From Coemansia sp. RSA 1804 (lineage: Eukaryota > Kickxellomycota > Kickxellomycetes > Kickxellales > Kickxellaceae): 64,000 bases of DNA. Where the stretch lies: positions 62,001-126,000 of the forward strand of contig JANBTH010000002.1 of NCBI GenBank assembly GCA_027578815.1, given 5' to 3'. This document shows, one piece after another, positions 1 to 9,872 of this stretch (the first letter of the stretch is position 1; every line of letters starts with the position of its first letter). The translations under genes were made by a program, and so were the position numbers. The notes beneath the pieces were generated by a model. The model saw only the letters and a program-made list of their open reading frames with translations. It did not search any database and was not told the origin of the DNA.

Positions 1-342
1 ACCAAACTTTTTTTTCCTCTATCCATCACTTTTTCTTTCCATTTTCCCTCTTCAATACTTTTCTTTCTGTCCATCAAGCAACAAACGACGTTTGGATTGT
101 TAAGCAAGCTGTGCTTTCAATATCCAAATAATCCACTGACCACGTGGAGTGTGTGGCGGAGAAATAAAATAAAAGGCAGGAGTGAAAAGGAACAAAGTTT
201 TGGCAAGTATAAAAGGACCTGCCAATTCCTGCAAAAATCCTCCCCTCTTATTTGAGTTATTCTTTTATGTTCCTTTAGCTATTCCTATTCGCACGCTATT
301 CTGTTGCAACGTATACCAACCACCATTACTACGTTTACAGCG
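1..342. other. Upstream region of the GFA-like gene
   Basis: There is no coding signal. A TATA-like box (tataaaag) lies at 208-215, about 130 nt before the ATG at 343. A CACGTG motif lies at 141-146. Both could be promoter elements of the following gene. CACGTG also occurs inside several coding regions of the window, so the second assignment is weak. Confidence 0.4.
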
Positions 343-849
343 ATGAAGCAGCTCAAGGGATCATGCCATTGCGGCGCAGTGGAGTTTGAGTTCAAGACCC
401 CAGCACCCGTCCCATTCATGCGATGCTACTGCTCGATCTGTCGCAAAACATCTGGCGGAGGCGGGTACACTGTGAATATCATGGGAATGAGCGACACGCT
501 GACTATAGCCAGAGGCAAAGAAAACCTCAAATCGTACCGCGCTATCAAGAATAAGGAGGCGCCCAAGAAGGACCAAGTGCTGTGCCAGAATAGGTATTTC
601 TGCACCACGTGCGCGTCGTACCTGTGGGCGCACTGCGATGATTATCCGCAGTGGATCTATCCGTATGCTTCGGCTATTGATTCGGAGCTGCCGGTTCCGC
701 AGAATACAACCAGCATTATGCTTGAGAGCGCCAAGAAGTGGGCTAATCCTCGCAAACTTCCCAGTGGGGCGAATGCCAATGATACATTTGATGTGTACCC
801 AGATTACTCGCTTGAGCAATGGCACAAGGACCATGGCCAGCTATGCTGA
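343..849 (+). CDS. GFA/CENP-V-like zinc-binding protein
   Basis: This 168 aa protein has the full cysteine pattern of the GFA (glutathione-dependent formaldehyde-activating enzyme/CENP-V) family: CHC at 8-10, CYCSIC at 28-33 and CTTC at 87-90. These cysteines bind the two zinc ions of the fold. Length fits a single-domain member. In-frame codons extend upstream to a TTG at 304, but the first ATG is at 343 and MKQLKGSCHCG is a typical family start. Members are soluble. Only some act on S-hydroxymethyl-glutathione, so the substrate is not known here. A promoter-like TATA box lies about 130 nt upstream. The next gene runs in the same direction after about 500 bp. Confidence 0.85.
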   Translation: MKQLKGSCHCGAVEFEFKTPAPVPFMRCYCSICRKTSGGGGYTVNIMGMSDTLTIARGKENLKSYRAIKNKEAPKKDQVLCQNRYFCTTCASYLWAHCDDYPQWIYPYASAIDSELPVPQNTTSIMLESAKKWANPRKLPSGANANDTFDVYPDYSLEQWHKDHGQLC

Positions 850-1351
850 TTTGAAATGAAAAGACAGAGATGCGAAGCTGTCGTCTTTTCTGGGTAGCAC
901 AAGCTTTTTATTTCTTTCAACCATTGTTGTTATTGTTTGGATTTTCAGCAACAACAAACCCTTGTTTACCTTCCATATCCAGGGGAGAAAGAAAAAAAGA
1001 TGTTTGTTTGTTTGTTTGTTTGTCTGTTTGGAAGGATGAAAAAGGAAGCTAAATTTATTCATTTTTTTCGTTTCTGTTGGGGAGGGGAAAAAAGACTAGC
1101 ATTTGTGCAACTGTTTTTTTATAGCTGGTGATGAAAATAAAAAATTTAAGGTTCTGAAAAATTGATGCTACCTTCTAACTCTCCCAAACCCACTACCACT
1201 ACACTCTAAAGAATTACTTTCTCTCCTTCAATTACTTTTATTCTTCGACATTGGCTGTTTCATTTATAAATCATTTGGTATTGTATCTTGCTTTGTGGAG
1301 CGGGAAAGAGTTCGTTACTCTTGCGCATTTAAAAGGGACGAATAGAAGGAT
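850..1351. other. Intergenic region with (TTTG)n microsatellite
   Basis: There is no credible ORF. The stretch is AT-rich with poly-T and poly-A runs and a TTTG tetranucleotide repeat at about 1001-1030. It separates the GFA-like gene from the FYVE gene and presumably holds the terminator of the first and the promoter of the second. Confidence 0.5.
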
Positions 1352-3865
1352 ATGGCGAGCTCAGCAAAGCAGAAAGGTGCTGCAGGTCGTAGCAGCCCAG
1401 TGCAGCTACCCGCGAATGCCAGTGTGCAGGCCAGGTCGTCGTTAGGACTAGTGAGGTCGACAGCAGGAGCAATGTCATCGAGGTTGCCAGCGCAACGGAA
1501 TGCCACCTCGCCAGTATCGCCTCTTCCACCAACACAACCGCCACAGCCGCCGCTGCAGAGCCAAGGTAAACAAGAAGTGGACGGCGCAAAGGAAGGTGAC
1601 AGACGGCGACGTCGCGCAGCGAGACGGCAGAGCGAGGACCCGATGCACGCAATGCGGTCGCTGGACCGACAATACGGACGGCGACGGCGGCTCAACTCCG
1701 ACTACCACGGCTGCGAAGGCGACGACAGACACGGGAGTGGCAAGTACAATGCGGTGGAGTTGCTTGGCGAATTGACAACAGTGGGCCATAAGAAAAGTCT
1801 TGGCGGCGCGAGTGGCAAGGCGTCGTTGTCCTTGGCCTCCGCATCCACATCGGCTGTATCGGCATCCAATGCTTCCTCCGGTTCGTCTATGCTTAAGAGA
1901 GGCGATTCGCGTACGCTTTTTGCTGCGCCGTTTTGTCGCCCCCATGCGGAGACTGTCACTGCGTTCTCGGGGCGCCCGCCGTCTGCCGGGGTGGAATCCA
2001 GCGCAATTGGCGATACCGCTGCCGGCGAAGATGTTGGTGCGCGCCCGGTGGCCACGACCCGAAGAAGCGCGCACCAGCTAATGCTTCTTGCCGACAGAAT
2101 AGCACAGCAGCAGCAGCAGCAACAGATGCAAGTGCAGGTGCAAGGAGGAGGAGCAGCGCGTTTAGTGGCAGCCACTGCGCCCAGCGTTATCTCTGCGGCT
2201 ACTGGCGTGAGACCGCGGGCATCGATGCCGCTGATCAACGGAGTTGTTGCGCGCAGAGGGCCGCAGCGCACAAGGTCGCAGGCCACCCGCAACAAGCGTG
2301 GTGGCATCGGTGGTGGTGGCGGCGGCGGCGATGACGAGCTCTCGGATGCGCTTACAATGAAGTCGGTGGAGATCCGCGGTGGTCGCATTGTGCTCGACAA
2401 TCCGAGCTCGTCGGAGGAGAGCGATGGCAGCGACTCGGAGACCAGCCGTGGATCCGGGGCTGGGCGGGGCGGTGGCAATGCGATGGAGATGGAGATCGAG
2501 GCGTCGCGGCTGTTTGGCACCAATCTCCACCATTACCATTACCAGCAGCAGCGCCGTCGCCGCACGAGCTCGGGAATGGCGGTGGCAGCGGGCTCTGCGG
2601 GCAGCGTCGGCGGCTCTGCAATGGCGCAGCGCCAGAGTATTACGTCGTCGGTGTGCTCTGCGCAGTCGGCCGACGCAGCAGCAGCAGCAGCAGCGGGAGC
2701 AACGCATTGGGCGTGGGACGAGGTGCTGCGGCGACAATGGTACACGCGCAGATGTCTGGGTCTGCGCCAGCCGTTCGATTCTGTGCACAGACTGGCAAAG
2801 GCCGAGCACGACTCGGCGGCGCCGTTTCCGCTGCTCAACGACCTGCGACGTGTGCTGGTGGAGACGCGTGGATGCGCGGTGAGTGTCGATGGCGCGGCTC
2901 CCGAACCTGCCGATGTGCTTCTCTGCACAGACGCCATTGTAGTCTGCGCAACGCGACAGCGGCAGCAAGATCAGAACCAGCCGGATCAGCTGGATCAGCG
3001 CGGTCGGCTGCATGCTGTCGAGTTTGGCGACGTGCTTTGCGTGCAGCTGGCGGACGGTGCAGCCGGACGGACGGTGTGCATCACAGGCGGCGAGGACAGT
3101 CTCACACAGCAGCAGCAGCAGCAGAGGCTTGTGGTGGAGTTCCCCAGCAGCGGCAGTGCGCGCGCGTGGATGGACCAGGCAATGCAGGCGCGGACGCGAC
3201 TCGACTCGGCGCTCCAGGATCTGCGGCTCGATGAGGAGGACTACGTGGACCGTCCGCCGCTGCCGCTTCTTGCGCGCGGTCGCAGCTCAATCGCTGGCAC
3301 TGGTGCCGCGAACGTGTCGCTGGGCCCCTCCACGCCCCTACGCATGCGCAATGCCGCCCACGGCGGTGTTTACTGGGTGCCCGATGGCGAGGCTGCTGCC
3401 TGCATGGTGTGTCGCAAGACTGTTTTTTCGATGATGGTCCGTCGCCACCACTGTCGCGCTTGCGGCCTGGTTATATGTTACCGCTGCTCGGCCGTTGCCG
3501 CCGATGCCTCCGATTCCAACGACACCGATTCTGCCAGACGCAGGCTGTGCGTGCGCTGCTGGAGGCAGAGGAAGATGCATCCGATGCCACCAGCTGCCTC
3601 TTCTTCCTCTGCTTTGGCTCTGGCTTTGGTTCCTGTGGATGCGCCGAGACACTCGCCGTCGCTGATGACGCTTGGCCGACGTGCGGCGGAGTACTTGCCT
3701 GCCGGCGACATTGTCATGCAGCTTGCCGCGCAGCACGAGGCAGCCGCTCCTCCTATTCCGCCTGTGCGAAAGAAGCCCGACCGTCTTGCACGCCGCCCGA
3801 TCTCCTCGCTGTTCCCGCTGGCTGCTGCCGCCGAGCCGGAGCCCGACGCCTCGCCCGCCGGTTGA
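1352..3865 (+). CDS. FYVE zinc-finger protein with preceding PH-like region
   Basis: The protein has 837 aa. The clear domain is a C-terminal FYVE finger at about 674-736: WxxD at 675-678, cysteine pairs 684/687, 701/704, 709/712 and 733/736, and the phosphoinositide-binding RRHHCR motif at 697-702. FYVE domains bind PI(3)P on endosomes. Before it, at about 450-640, is a region with short hydrophobic strands that could be a divergent PH-like module, as in FYVE-PH proteins; this is inference. The first 400 residues are low complexity (Ser/Ala/Gly-rich, polyQ near 250, Gly run, acidic Ser tracts) and likely disordered. No RhoGEF catalytic domain is visible. The ATG at 1352 is the first in frame. 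It is convergent with the ornithine carbamoyltransferase gene. Confidence 0.85.
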   Translation: MASSAKQKGAAGRSSPVQLPANASVQARSSLGLVRSTAGAMSSRLPAQRNATSPVSPLPPTQPPQPPLQSQGKQEVDGAKEGDRRRRRAARRQSEDPMHAMRSLDRQYGRRRRLNSDYHGCEGDDRHGSGKYNAVELLGELTTVGHKKSLGGASGKASLSLASASTSAVSASNASSGSSMLKRGDSRTLFAAPFCRPHAETVTAFSGRPPSAGVESSAIGDTAAGEDVGARPVATTRRSAHQLMLLADRIAQQQQQQQMQVQVQGGGAARLVAATAPSVISAATGVRPRASMPLINGVVARRGPQRTRSQATRNKRGGIGGGGGGGDDELSDALTMKSVEIRGGRIVLDNPSSSEESDGSDSETSRGSGAGRGGGNAMEMEIEASRLFGTNLHHYHYQQQRRRRTSSGMAVAAGSAGSVGGSAMAQRQSITSSVCSAQSADAAAAAAAGATHWAWDEVLRRQWYTRRCLGLRQPFDSVHRLAKAEHDSAAPFPLLNDLRRVLVETRGCAVSVDGAAPEPADVLLCTDAIVVCATRQRQQDQNQPDQLDQRGRLHAVEFGDVLCVQLADGAAGRTVCITGGEDSLTQQQQQQRLVVEFPSSGSARAWMDQAMQARTRLDSALQDLRLDEEDYVDRPPLPLLARGRSSIAGTGAANVSLGPSTPLRMRNAAHGGVYWVPDGEAAACMVCRKTVFSMMVRRHHCRACGLVICYRCSAVAADASDSNDTDSARRRLCVRCWRQRKMHPMPPAASSSSALALALVPVDAPRHSPSLMTLGRRAAEYLPAGDIVMQLAAQHEAAAPPIPPVRKKPDRLARRPISSLFPLAAAAEPEPDASPAG

Positions 3866-4035
3866 TCCGATCCCGCTTCTTTCTTCTGCTCGCATCAACC
3901 CAGCCTTTCTTTTCCGGCCATTGTTGGCAGATGCGAATGAGCAACAGAACTGAATCGCATTTTATATATGAATAATAATAGATAGCCATAAATACTAATA
4001 CTGCTCTTCTCACCAGAGTCCAGGAGCTAAGCAGC

Positions 4036-5187
4036 TTACTTTGCGCTCTTCCCAAACAGCTCGTTGAAGGTGGCTAAGATGGTCCACTTGCGGTTCTCGG
4101 CCTCCTGGAACACCACCGACCGATCCGAGTAAAAGACCTCGTCCGAGACCTCCTCGGGTTTGCGCGGCAAGCAATGCATGAAGACCCAGTCCTTCTTCGC
4201 ACCGCCGTCCGCGGCCATCTGGGACGTGATCTGGTACCCGCTGAAATCACGGAGTCTCTGGGCCTTCTCCTCCTCGAAGCCCATGCTCACCCACGTGTCC
4301 GTGACAATGATATCGCCATCCTTGACGGCCTTCAACGGATCGCTGAAGTACTCAACCGTTGCACCGGCCGCATCGGCATCGCGTTGCGCCTGCTGACGCA
4401 CGGATTCCGGGATCGGATAGCTGGCCGGTGTGCAGACAGACATGTTGATTCCGCACTTGGGCATCGCGGTAAGCATTTCGTAAACGACGTTATTCGAGTC
4501 GCCAACCCAGACCACCTTGAGGCCACGGAAGACATCGAGGACCGTGGAGGCGTTTGGCTTGCGTTTACTAAACACCTCCCAGATCGTCAGCAAGTCCGCC
4601 AGGATCTGGGTAGGGTGGTTCTCGTCGCACAGGGCATTGACCACGGGAACCGACGAGTACTTGGCAATACTCGTTATTTCCTCATGCGCGCCAACGCGGG
4701 CAAATATGCCGTCCACCATGCTTGAGATCACCTGCGCCGAGTCGCGGAGCGATTCGTTGACACCCAGCTGGATATCGTCCTTGCCCAGGAACATTGCGTG
4801 GCCGCCCAGGTACGCGATCGACGACTCGCTGGCCACACGTGTGCGCGTTGACCGTTTGGAGAACAGGAGCGCTATGGTTTGGCCCTGCAGCGGTCGGTCC
4901 GGATGGTACTGCACTCCCTGCTCCTTGGTCTGCCGCTTCACCTCGCTGGCCGACTCCACCAGCGAGACGATCTGGTCGGCGCTGTAGTCCCCCAGACTTA
5001 TCATATCCCGCGGGAACGCCCGTGGCACCTTGGTTGCTGTCGCTGCATTTTGGTGGTAGTGGTGCAGCTTCTGCTGCTTGTTGCCTACCATGCTGCCGTT
5101 GGCTGCTGCTGCGATCGTGTTCTTTGCGCTTTGCTGGGACATTATTGCTGACGATGATAGACGTGCAAGTGTTTTGATTCTAAACAT
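4036..5187 (-). CDS. ARG3: Ornithine carbamoyltransferase, mitochondrial
   Basis: This enzyme makes citrulline from ornithine and carbamoyl phosphate in arginine biosynthesis. The 383 aa protein shows the carbamoyl-phosphate-binding STRTR (113-117), HPTQ (191-194), the ornithine-loop sequence DTWVSMG (297-303) and the catalytic HCLPRK with Cys339. The N-terminus MFRIKTLARLSSSA, with Arg/Lys and no acidic residues, is a good mitochondrial presequence. About 35 further residues rich in Ala, Asn, His and Gln precede the conserved domain, which starts near FPRDMISL (58-65). The ATG at 5187 gives this presequence, so I keep it. Its 3' end faces the FYVE gene across about 170 bp. Confidence 0.96.
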   Translation of the reverse strand: MFRIKTLARLSSSAIMSQQSAKNTIAAAANGSMVGNKQQKLHHYHQNAATATKVPRAFPRDMISLGDYSADQIVSLVESASEVKRQTKEQGVQYHPDRPLQGQTIALLFSKRSTRTRVASESSIAYLGGHAMFLGKDDIQLGVNESLRDSAQVISSMVDGIFARVGAHEEITSIAKYSSVPVVNALCDENHPTQILADLLTIWEVFSKRKPNASTVLDVFRGLKVVWVGDSNNVVYEMLTAMPKCGINMSVCTPASYPIPESVRQQAQRDADAAGATVEYFSDPLKAVKDGDIIVTDTWVSMGFEEEKAQRLRDFSGYQITSQMAADGGAKKDWVFMHCLPRKPEEVSDEVFYSDRSVVFQEAENRKWTILATFNELFGKSAK

Positions 5188-6162
5188 TATACTCCCTTCT
5201 TTCCCCGGTAGAAAAAGACAAAAAATAACTAGACGAAAAGTAAAGGAGAAAGAAAGAAAAAGGAGAAAGTGAGATAAGATAGTAAAGCGATTGGTTTTTT
5301 ATTCGAGTACTCTGCGAACTAGTTCTCGTTCTGGATCGACAAAACCTTCTTCCCTCTCTTTTAGTGTAGAAAAAAGTTTTTTCCTATTTTATCTATTTTA
5401 TATGGGTAAGCAAGAACAAGGATATTTGCGACTAGGCTTTTTTCTTCTCGTCTTGATGAAAATAAATAGAGATGGAAACAGCGAAATGAAAATGATGAAA
5501 ATGAACGGTTATTTTAATCTTGTCAATTTTCTTGCGATATTTAGAGATGATGCTTGCTGGTTTTTATACAGCACCATCAAAAACGTTTTAAAGAAATAGC
5601 TAATTCTACCAGACTTTCTCTTTTTTTGAGTTGTACTAATGAATCAATAGGTTATATTATTTGCACGCCAATACTACAATTGCACAACCAGCATAAACAA
5701 TGTGTCTTATGTATCATCGAAGCAGAAGAAATAAAACATCTCAGTCATTGTTGCCAATTTATATTTTGTTCTGTGACGTGTTTGCATTGCATTACATCAT
5801 CTTTCTGGTTATGACTCACTTGTTTCGTTCTTGCGTTATAGCTTTTCTTTAATTTCCAAACCACCTAAATAACATATATGATTATATTTGATACTGACTA
5901 GCATAACCGATTAAGAGGATCGCGCAATAATATCAACAAGGCTCCATCTCACACCTAGTCTCTCTCCGCCGGTTTTCAGATGCGTTGAAATACAACTGAA
6001 TGTCATTAACACCATATAATGGACATACGCTTGGAAAGCAATGTATTTATAACTCCCACAAATAAGAGAAATGAAACAAAACAAAAGTAGAGCGGATAAA
6101 GACAGAAAAAAAAGAGGATATGGCAATGGCAAAGAAGGTTAAAAATTATAAAGATTGAAGAT
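5188..6162. other. AT-rich intergenic region, no gene seen
   Basis: The stretch holds the promoter side of the ornithine carbamoyltransferase gene and the 3' side of eIF1A. Short ORFs such as those near 5291-5600 and 5554-5814 are A/T-driven and lack any recognisable motif. No RNA gene was recognised. Confidence 0.4.
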
Positions 6163-6733
6163 TTAGATATCATCAATCTCAAACTCAACACCATCATCGG
6201 TTTCGCTTTCATTGTCAAGGTTCTCGCCCTCCTCAAGGTTGAAGTTCTCTGGAAGCTCACCATATTGTTTCAAAAGACGGGCTTCATCAGGACTGTATTT
6301 CTGGATGACATCGGCTTTTTTGTCTTCAAACTCACGCAGTGAAAGAAGAATGATGTCACCCTGGTTGATCCAGATCTTCTTGCGCATAGACCCACGGATC
6401 TGTGCAAGACGGCTGATTCCGTCAAAGCAGCTGGCATCCAGTCGTCCATTTCCAAGCAGCTTTATCACCTGTGCGTACTCCTGTCCTTCCTCTTTGAATA
6501 TGAGCTCTCGCTTGGCGCCCTCCTCCTTGTCGTTCTTTCCGCGACGGCGGTTTTTTCCTCCCTAGTTTTGGCCAAGCAGAGAAAAAAGGGAATTGTGAAA
6601 TTAATGTCTTGCAAATAACGCCAGCTCTATTTCGCTGCTGGAATCTCAAATGAAAGAGGTGCTGTTCTGGCGAGATGGTGCTGAATTGACACCTCTCCAT
6701 TCCAATCATTCTTACCTTTCCCTTGTTCTTCAT
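6163..6733 (-). CDS. TIF11: Translation initiation factor eIF1A (one intron)
   Basis: eIF1A promotes ribosome scanning and start-codon selection in the 43S complex. The gene is split. Exon 1 is 6716-6733 and encodes MKNKGK. The intron is 6562-6715 (154 nt, GTAAG donor, TAG acceptor, phase 0). Exon 2 is 6163-6561 and resumes with [11 protein letters not shown]. Joined, it gives 138 aa with the basic N-terminal tail, the OB fold ([30 protein letters not shown]) and the acidic C-terminal tail ending EFEIDDI, all typical of eukaryotic eIF1A. The single early intron right after the first codons is common in fungal ribosomal and initiation-factor genes. No frameshift is seen. Confidence 0.95.
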
Positions 6734-7196
6734 GTTTTGTACAAGAAATTTAAAAAACTATGAAATTGGATAAAGAAACGAAACTAGTTGAATCAAATTC
6801 AGAAAAAGGAAAAAGAAAAAGAAGAGGGTAGACAGATTTCCTGCCGTTATAAAAATATCTGTAGAGACAATATGAAATGTCTGGTGAGGAAAAAATTTTT
6901 TATGGCTAATTTCTATTCTATAAAAAGCTGAAAGGTGTGGCAGCTGCGTTTTCTATATGCGTTGTCGTCTTTCCACAACAAAATCTACCGCTTTGTGGTT
7001 CTGCTAGTTATGTTTTTTGTTCTCTGCGCATAACTGGCAGCCATAACAAAGCTCTTCTTCTAATTTTCTAACGCAATTGACATGTATAGCACATTTTCAG
7101 TCGAATCTAAACCCGTTTTTGCCTTTATTAGAATTAAAAGCCATTCCTATTATGATAAAGAACGGGCAAGAGAAAACACCCTAAACAACCAACTGG
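6734..7196. other. Intergenic region between Sec61 gamma and eIF1A genes
   Basis: AT-rich DNA upstream of eIF1A and downstream of the Sec61 gamma gene, both on the minus strand. I see no ORF or RNA gene in it. Confidence 0.4.
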
Positions 7197-7433
7197 CTAT
7201 GCGCCGCCGACAATGATGTTGTTGATGGGAATGTGAATAAGCTTAGTAAAGTACCCGACAAAGCCCATCACCAGAAACCCAAGCACCACAGCCTGCACTA
7301 TCTTGAGATACTCCCTCTGGTTTGGCTTGGTGCAGCGACGGAGGAGCCACGACCCTTCCTTGATGAGCTGCTGGGGCGCCTCGAGAAACACGTTGGCGTT
7401 TGAGGCTCCTGCGCTTGTTTCCTGCTTTTCCAT
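7197..7433 (-). CDS. SSS1: Sec61 complex gamma subunit
   Basis: This 78 aa tail-anchored protein is the gamma (SecE-like) subunit of the ER protein-conducting channel. The C-terminal half carries the hallmark RRCTKPNQREYLKI amphipathic segment, then one membrane helix (about 48-75, VQAVVLGFLVMGFVGYFTKLIHIPINNIIV), ending GGA. This matches yeast Sss1 and human SEC61G in size and order. The N-terminal 20 residues are polar and variable. The ATG at 7433 fits the usual family length. No intron is needed. Confidence 0.95.
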   Translation of the reverse strand: MEKQETSAGASNANVFLEAPQQLIKEGSWLLRRCTKPNQREYLKIVQAVVLGFLVMGFVGYFTKLIHIPINNIIVGGA

Positions 7434-7925
7434 ATTCGCCGCTGCTGTGTGTGTAAGGAGGAAATGTAGAATGCGATTGCTAAATAGGGACGGATTTGTG
7501 GTAATGGTTTATTTGCAAGATGCTTCAAATGAACAAGGAACGTAAAAAACGCGCTGCTACACAACCTGTGTTGGAGAAAGCGATTGTTTTCTTTTCACTC
7601 ACAGCTAACAGTTCATTTTCCTTGTGAATTACTGTTTATTCTGTGGTGTGGTTGGCTCTGTCCCCTTTGTCCAATCACTTGCGGTTACGTGCAAAGGCAA
7701 GCTGAACATTTTCCTTGAGCTGTTTTGGAGAGCCGAGCTGCCTTGTCTTCCAAGCTACGTTTTACGGTGGCTGGCATAGAGATTGGAATTGTGTTGAATT
7801 TACGTGTAAATAAAAGAGGCAAAATGATTTAACAGCTTCAAAAAGCTTAGAGGCAAAACAACCGAAATCGGGTGCTTGTACAGGATCCACAAAAAGAAAA
7901 GTAATGACCTTTGCCTTCCTAAGGC
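7434..7925. other. Intergenic region with a short coding-like island
   Basis: Mostly AT-rich. A more GC-balanced island at about 7640-7790 contains, on the minus strand, a run of open codons ending QLKENVQLAFARNRK before a TGA at 7675-7677. It could be the last exon of a very small spliced gene, but I cannot find a convincing first exon. Treat it as unassigned. Confidence 0.25.
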
Positions 7926-8195
7926 TCAGGACGAAGCGCTTGCTTCAAGCTCCTTGCGTCTCCTCTCAAGACGCTCGTCGCGTCTCTTGATAAGGTCCAA
8001 CCGGCGCCTCTCGATAAGCTCATCCTCGTACTCTCTGAATTGGTTGTATTTGTATCCCAAGTAACCACCTGCTGCAACGTAGACCGCGTAGCTTATACGC
8101 GGTTTCAAGACCAGCCGCCCTTGAAGCGCGATACTGTACATTCCAGTCGCAAGTCCGACTGATCCGCCAACTAACATACTGACGAACGGCGCCAT
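7926..8195 (-). CDS. Small two-helix membrane protein, unknown
   Basis: This 89 aa protein begins MAPFVSMLVGG. It has two probable membrane helices (about 3-24 and 32-47), then a highly charged helical tail (REYEDELIERRRLDLIKRR...). The layout resembles small accessory subunits of mitochondrial complex I such as fungal NUXM or NDUFC2-type proteins, but I cannot prove this by motif. Codons stay open upstream to a TTG at 8339 and would add a third hydrophobic segment. No ATG lies in that extension, so I choose 8195. A short 5' exon cannot be excluded. It is divergent from ISA2. Confidence 0.6.
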   Translation of the reverse strand: MAPFVSMLVGGSVGLATGMYSIALQGRLVLKPRISYAVYVAAGGYLGYKYNQFREYEDELIERRRLDLIKRRDERLERRRKELEASASS

Positions 8196-8630
8196 TATTG
8201 AATTGTGCGGTCTGCTGATGCTGGCTGTGAGTAGAGTGTGGGGGAATAGGCCGTCTGAATCAACAAGGTAGAAAATAATACAGGTTATAATGATGCCAAG
8301 CAGAGTTGAGCAGAAGGAAACCAGAGCATTTGTCGACAAGCTCTCTTGCTCATTCAGACCTTTTTTCCTTCTCTATCCTTGATCCCGGATCAGGTGATTG
8401 GGAGCGTATTTCTTATCTCTGATTAAAAATACACATCACGTGTGAGCGATGAGAAGAAATGGCAAACAAATGAAGAGTTGTTGCTGCTGCCGCTAAAAAA
8501 ATACTTTCTTTTCTCCGCTTTTTCCTCCTTGTATTATTAGTAATCCTCCGCGCTATTCGTTTTCACGCTCTTTCTTTTATTCCATATAATATTGATCATA
8601 TAGATAGCTTTTCTTTAACAACTAGAAGAA
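8196..8630. other. Divergent promoter region (small membrane protein / ISA2)
   Basis: Both flanking genes read away from this interval. The first 144 nt next to the minus-strand gene stay open in its frame without an ATG. The rest is AT-rich. A TCACGTG site lies at 8436-8442, followed at once by the PAC-like sequence GCGATGAG. Confidence 0.4.
8437..8442. promoter_or_regulatory. CACGTG E-box in divergent promoter
   Basis: A perfect CACGTG palindrome preceded by T (the Cbf1-type TCACGTG), between two divergent genes and about 190 nt before ISA2. Binding is inferred from the consensus only. The same hexamer occurs in some coding regions. Confidence 0.3.
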
Positions 8631-9263
8631 ATGCACTCGCTACGGGTTGCACGGCCACTGCTAGGATGCTGCCGCTGCCGGCTTTCTCAAATTCAGAAGC
8701 CAGCTGCAAGAGCCGTCACAGCAATACCCTCAAGAACCACAATGGCTAGATCCTACAATACAGACAGCGTGGCACTGAGAGCTCCGAAGAACACAGCAAC
8801 AGCAGCAGAAACATTCAGTCTGCCCAAATTAAGCAAGGACGAGATGGCGGATCTAGAGAACAAGATATCAACGTATTCGAACCCACAAAAAGTGCCAATC
8901 AAAAAGGAAACCCCCCATGTAAGCGAGGAAGCAGTGCATCTGACCGACAGCGCCATCAAGCGGCTAAAGTATTTGTCGGAACAACGCAAGAAGACCCAGT
9001 ACTTGCGGCTGCGGGTTGACTCTGGAGGGTGCTATGGCTTTTCGTACATGCTGGATATGGACGAAGAGCCTGCAGCCGACGATGTGGTTGTTGATCGCAA
9101 GGGCGCAAAGATGGTCATTGACGAAGTCTCGCTGCCCCTTGTGCGCGGTGCTACGATTGACTGGCAGGATCGGCTTATAGGGCAGGCCTTTGTTGTTTTA
9201 GCCAACCCGCAGGCAAGCGGTGGCTGTGGTTGTGGCTCGTCCTTTGAGATCAAGATGGACTAG
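8631..9263 (+). CDS. ISA2: Mitochondrial iron-sulfur assembly protein ISA2-like
   Basis: A-type scaffold/carrier of the mitochondrial ISC system, needed for maturing 4Fe-4S proteins such as aconitase and lipoate synthase. The 210 aa protein has a basic presequence (MHSLRVARPLLGCCRCR...) and a linker of about 80 residues. The HesB/IscA domain (about 103-207) follows, with the three conserved cysteines: SGGC134YGF and C199 and C201 in GGCGCGSSF. The ISA2 rather than ISA1 choice rests on the GGCYGFSY context and the RLIGQAFVVLANPQASGGCGCG ending. The ATG at 8631 gives the presequence. Confidence 0.9.
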   Translation: MHSLRVARPLLGCCRCRLSQIQKPAARAVTAIPSRTTMARSYNTDSVALRAPKNTATAAETFSLPKLSKDEMADLENKISTYSNPQKVPIKKETPHVSEEAVHLTDSAIKRLKYLSEQRKKTQYLRLRVDSGGCYGFSYMLDMDEEPAADDVVVDRKGAKMVIDEVSLPLVRGATIDWQDRLIGQAFVVLANPQASGGCGCGSSFEIKMD

Positions 9264-9872
9264 TCCGAGAGTTTGAGGAAACACTGTGTGCTGCTCATTT
9301 GTAGATTTTTCTATTTTTTCTATTGTTTGGTTTTTTGCATTTAAAGTAAAACTACGAGGCTTTAACAGTGTCACTATTTCTGCAAAGTATGTTAGTCATA
9401 TAAAAAATGGAAAGTGACATTTTTAAAACTAAAGTCAGTATGGCATGGTTCCTATTAGCGACAAATCACAAAGCCATACAGCTTTCTGTATTTCTGAACA
9501 CAAAACGGAACCTTGACATATTACAATAATCCTTAATGCCCGGACATCAACAACCAATAAAGCTCAACATTTGGTAAACGTCAAGCGCTCCACATGACAA
9601 GCATTTTGCTCCATCTCCCCTTTTTTTTACTGTAATCCATAAAGAAGTCTGAGAAAAAAGGGGGTACAAGGAGGTTGTCCATTGTAAAGGTAAGAGAATG
9701 TGAAGACAACAATGCACTGCAAAGTATATAACGAGTGTCCTTGAATGTCAAAAAATATCCACCGTATTCATGTTTTTTTTCTCTTTCCACCTAGCATTTT
9801 TCATATAGTTTACATAAGAGTGTATTTTCATTTCTTTTTTATCTAACACTGTGTTTTGTCAACGTAAAAAGT
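9264..9872. other. Intergenic region upstream of alternative oxidase 1
   Basis: AT-rich, no credible gene. A minus-strand ORF at 9581-9790 has no motif and biased composition. This interval should contain the promoter of alternative oxidase copy 1. It is not similar by eye to the upstream region of copy 2. Confidence 0.4.

Noticed and set aside
304..342. Longer start of the GFA-like gene
   Set aside because: The extension begins with TTG. The ATG at 343 gives the typical family start.
361..834. Minus-strand ORF opposite the GFA-like gene
   Set aside because: A shadow of the real gene, with no motif of its own.
1475..3290. Several long ORFs in other frames of the FYVE gene
   Set aside because: Arg/Ala/Ser-rich products of GC-rich DNA read in the wrong frame. 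The FYVE frame carries all motifs.
6422..6733. Unspliced 103-codon ORF at the eIF1A start
   Set aside because: It reads through a GT...AG intron. Splicing restores the conserved eIF1A N-terminus.
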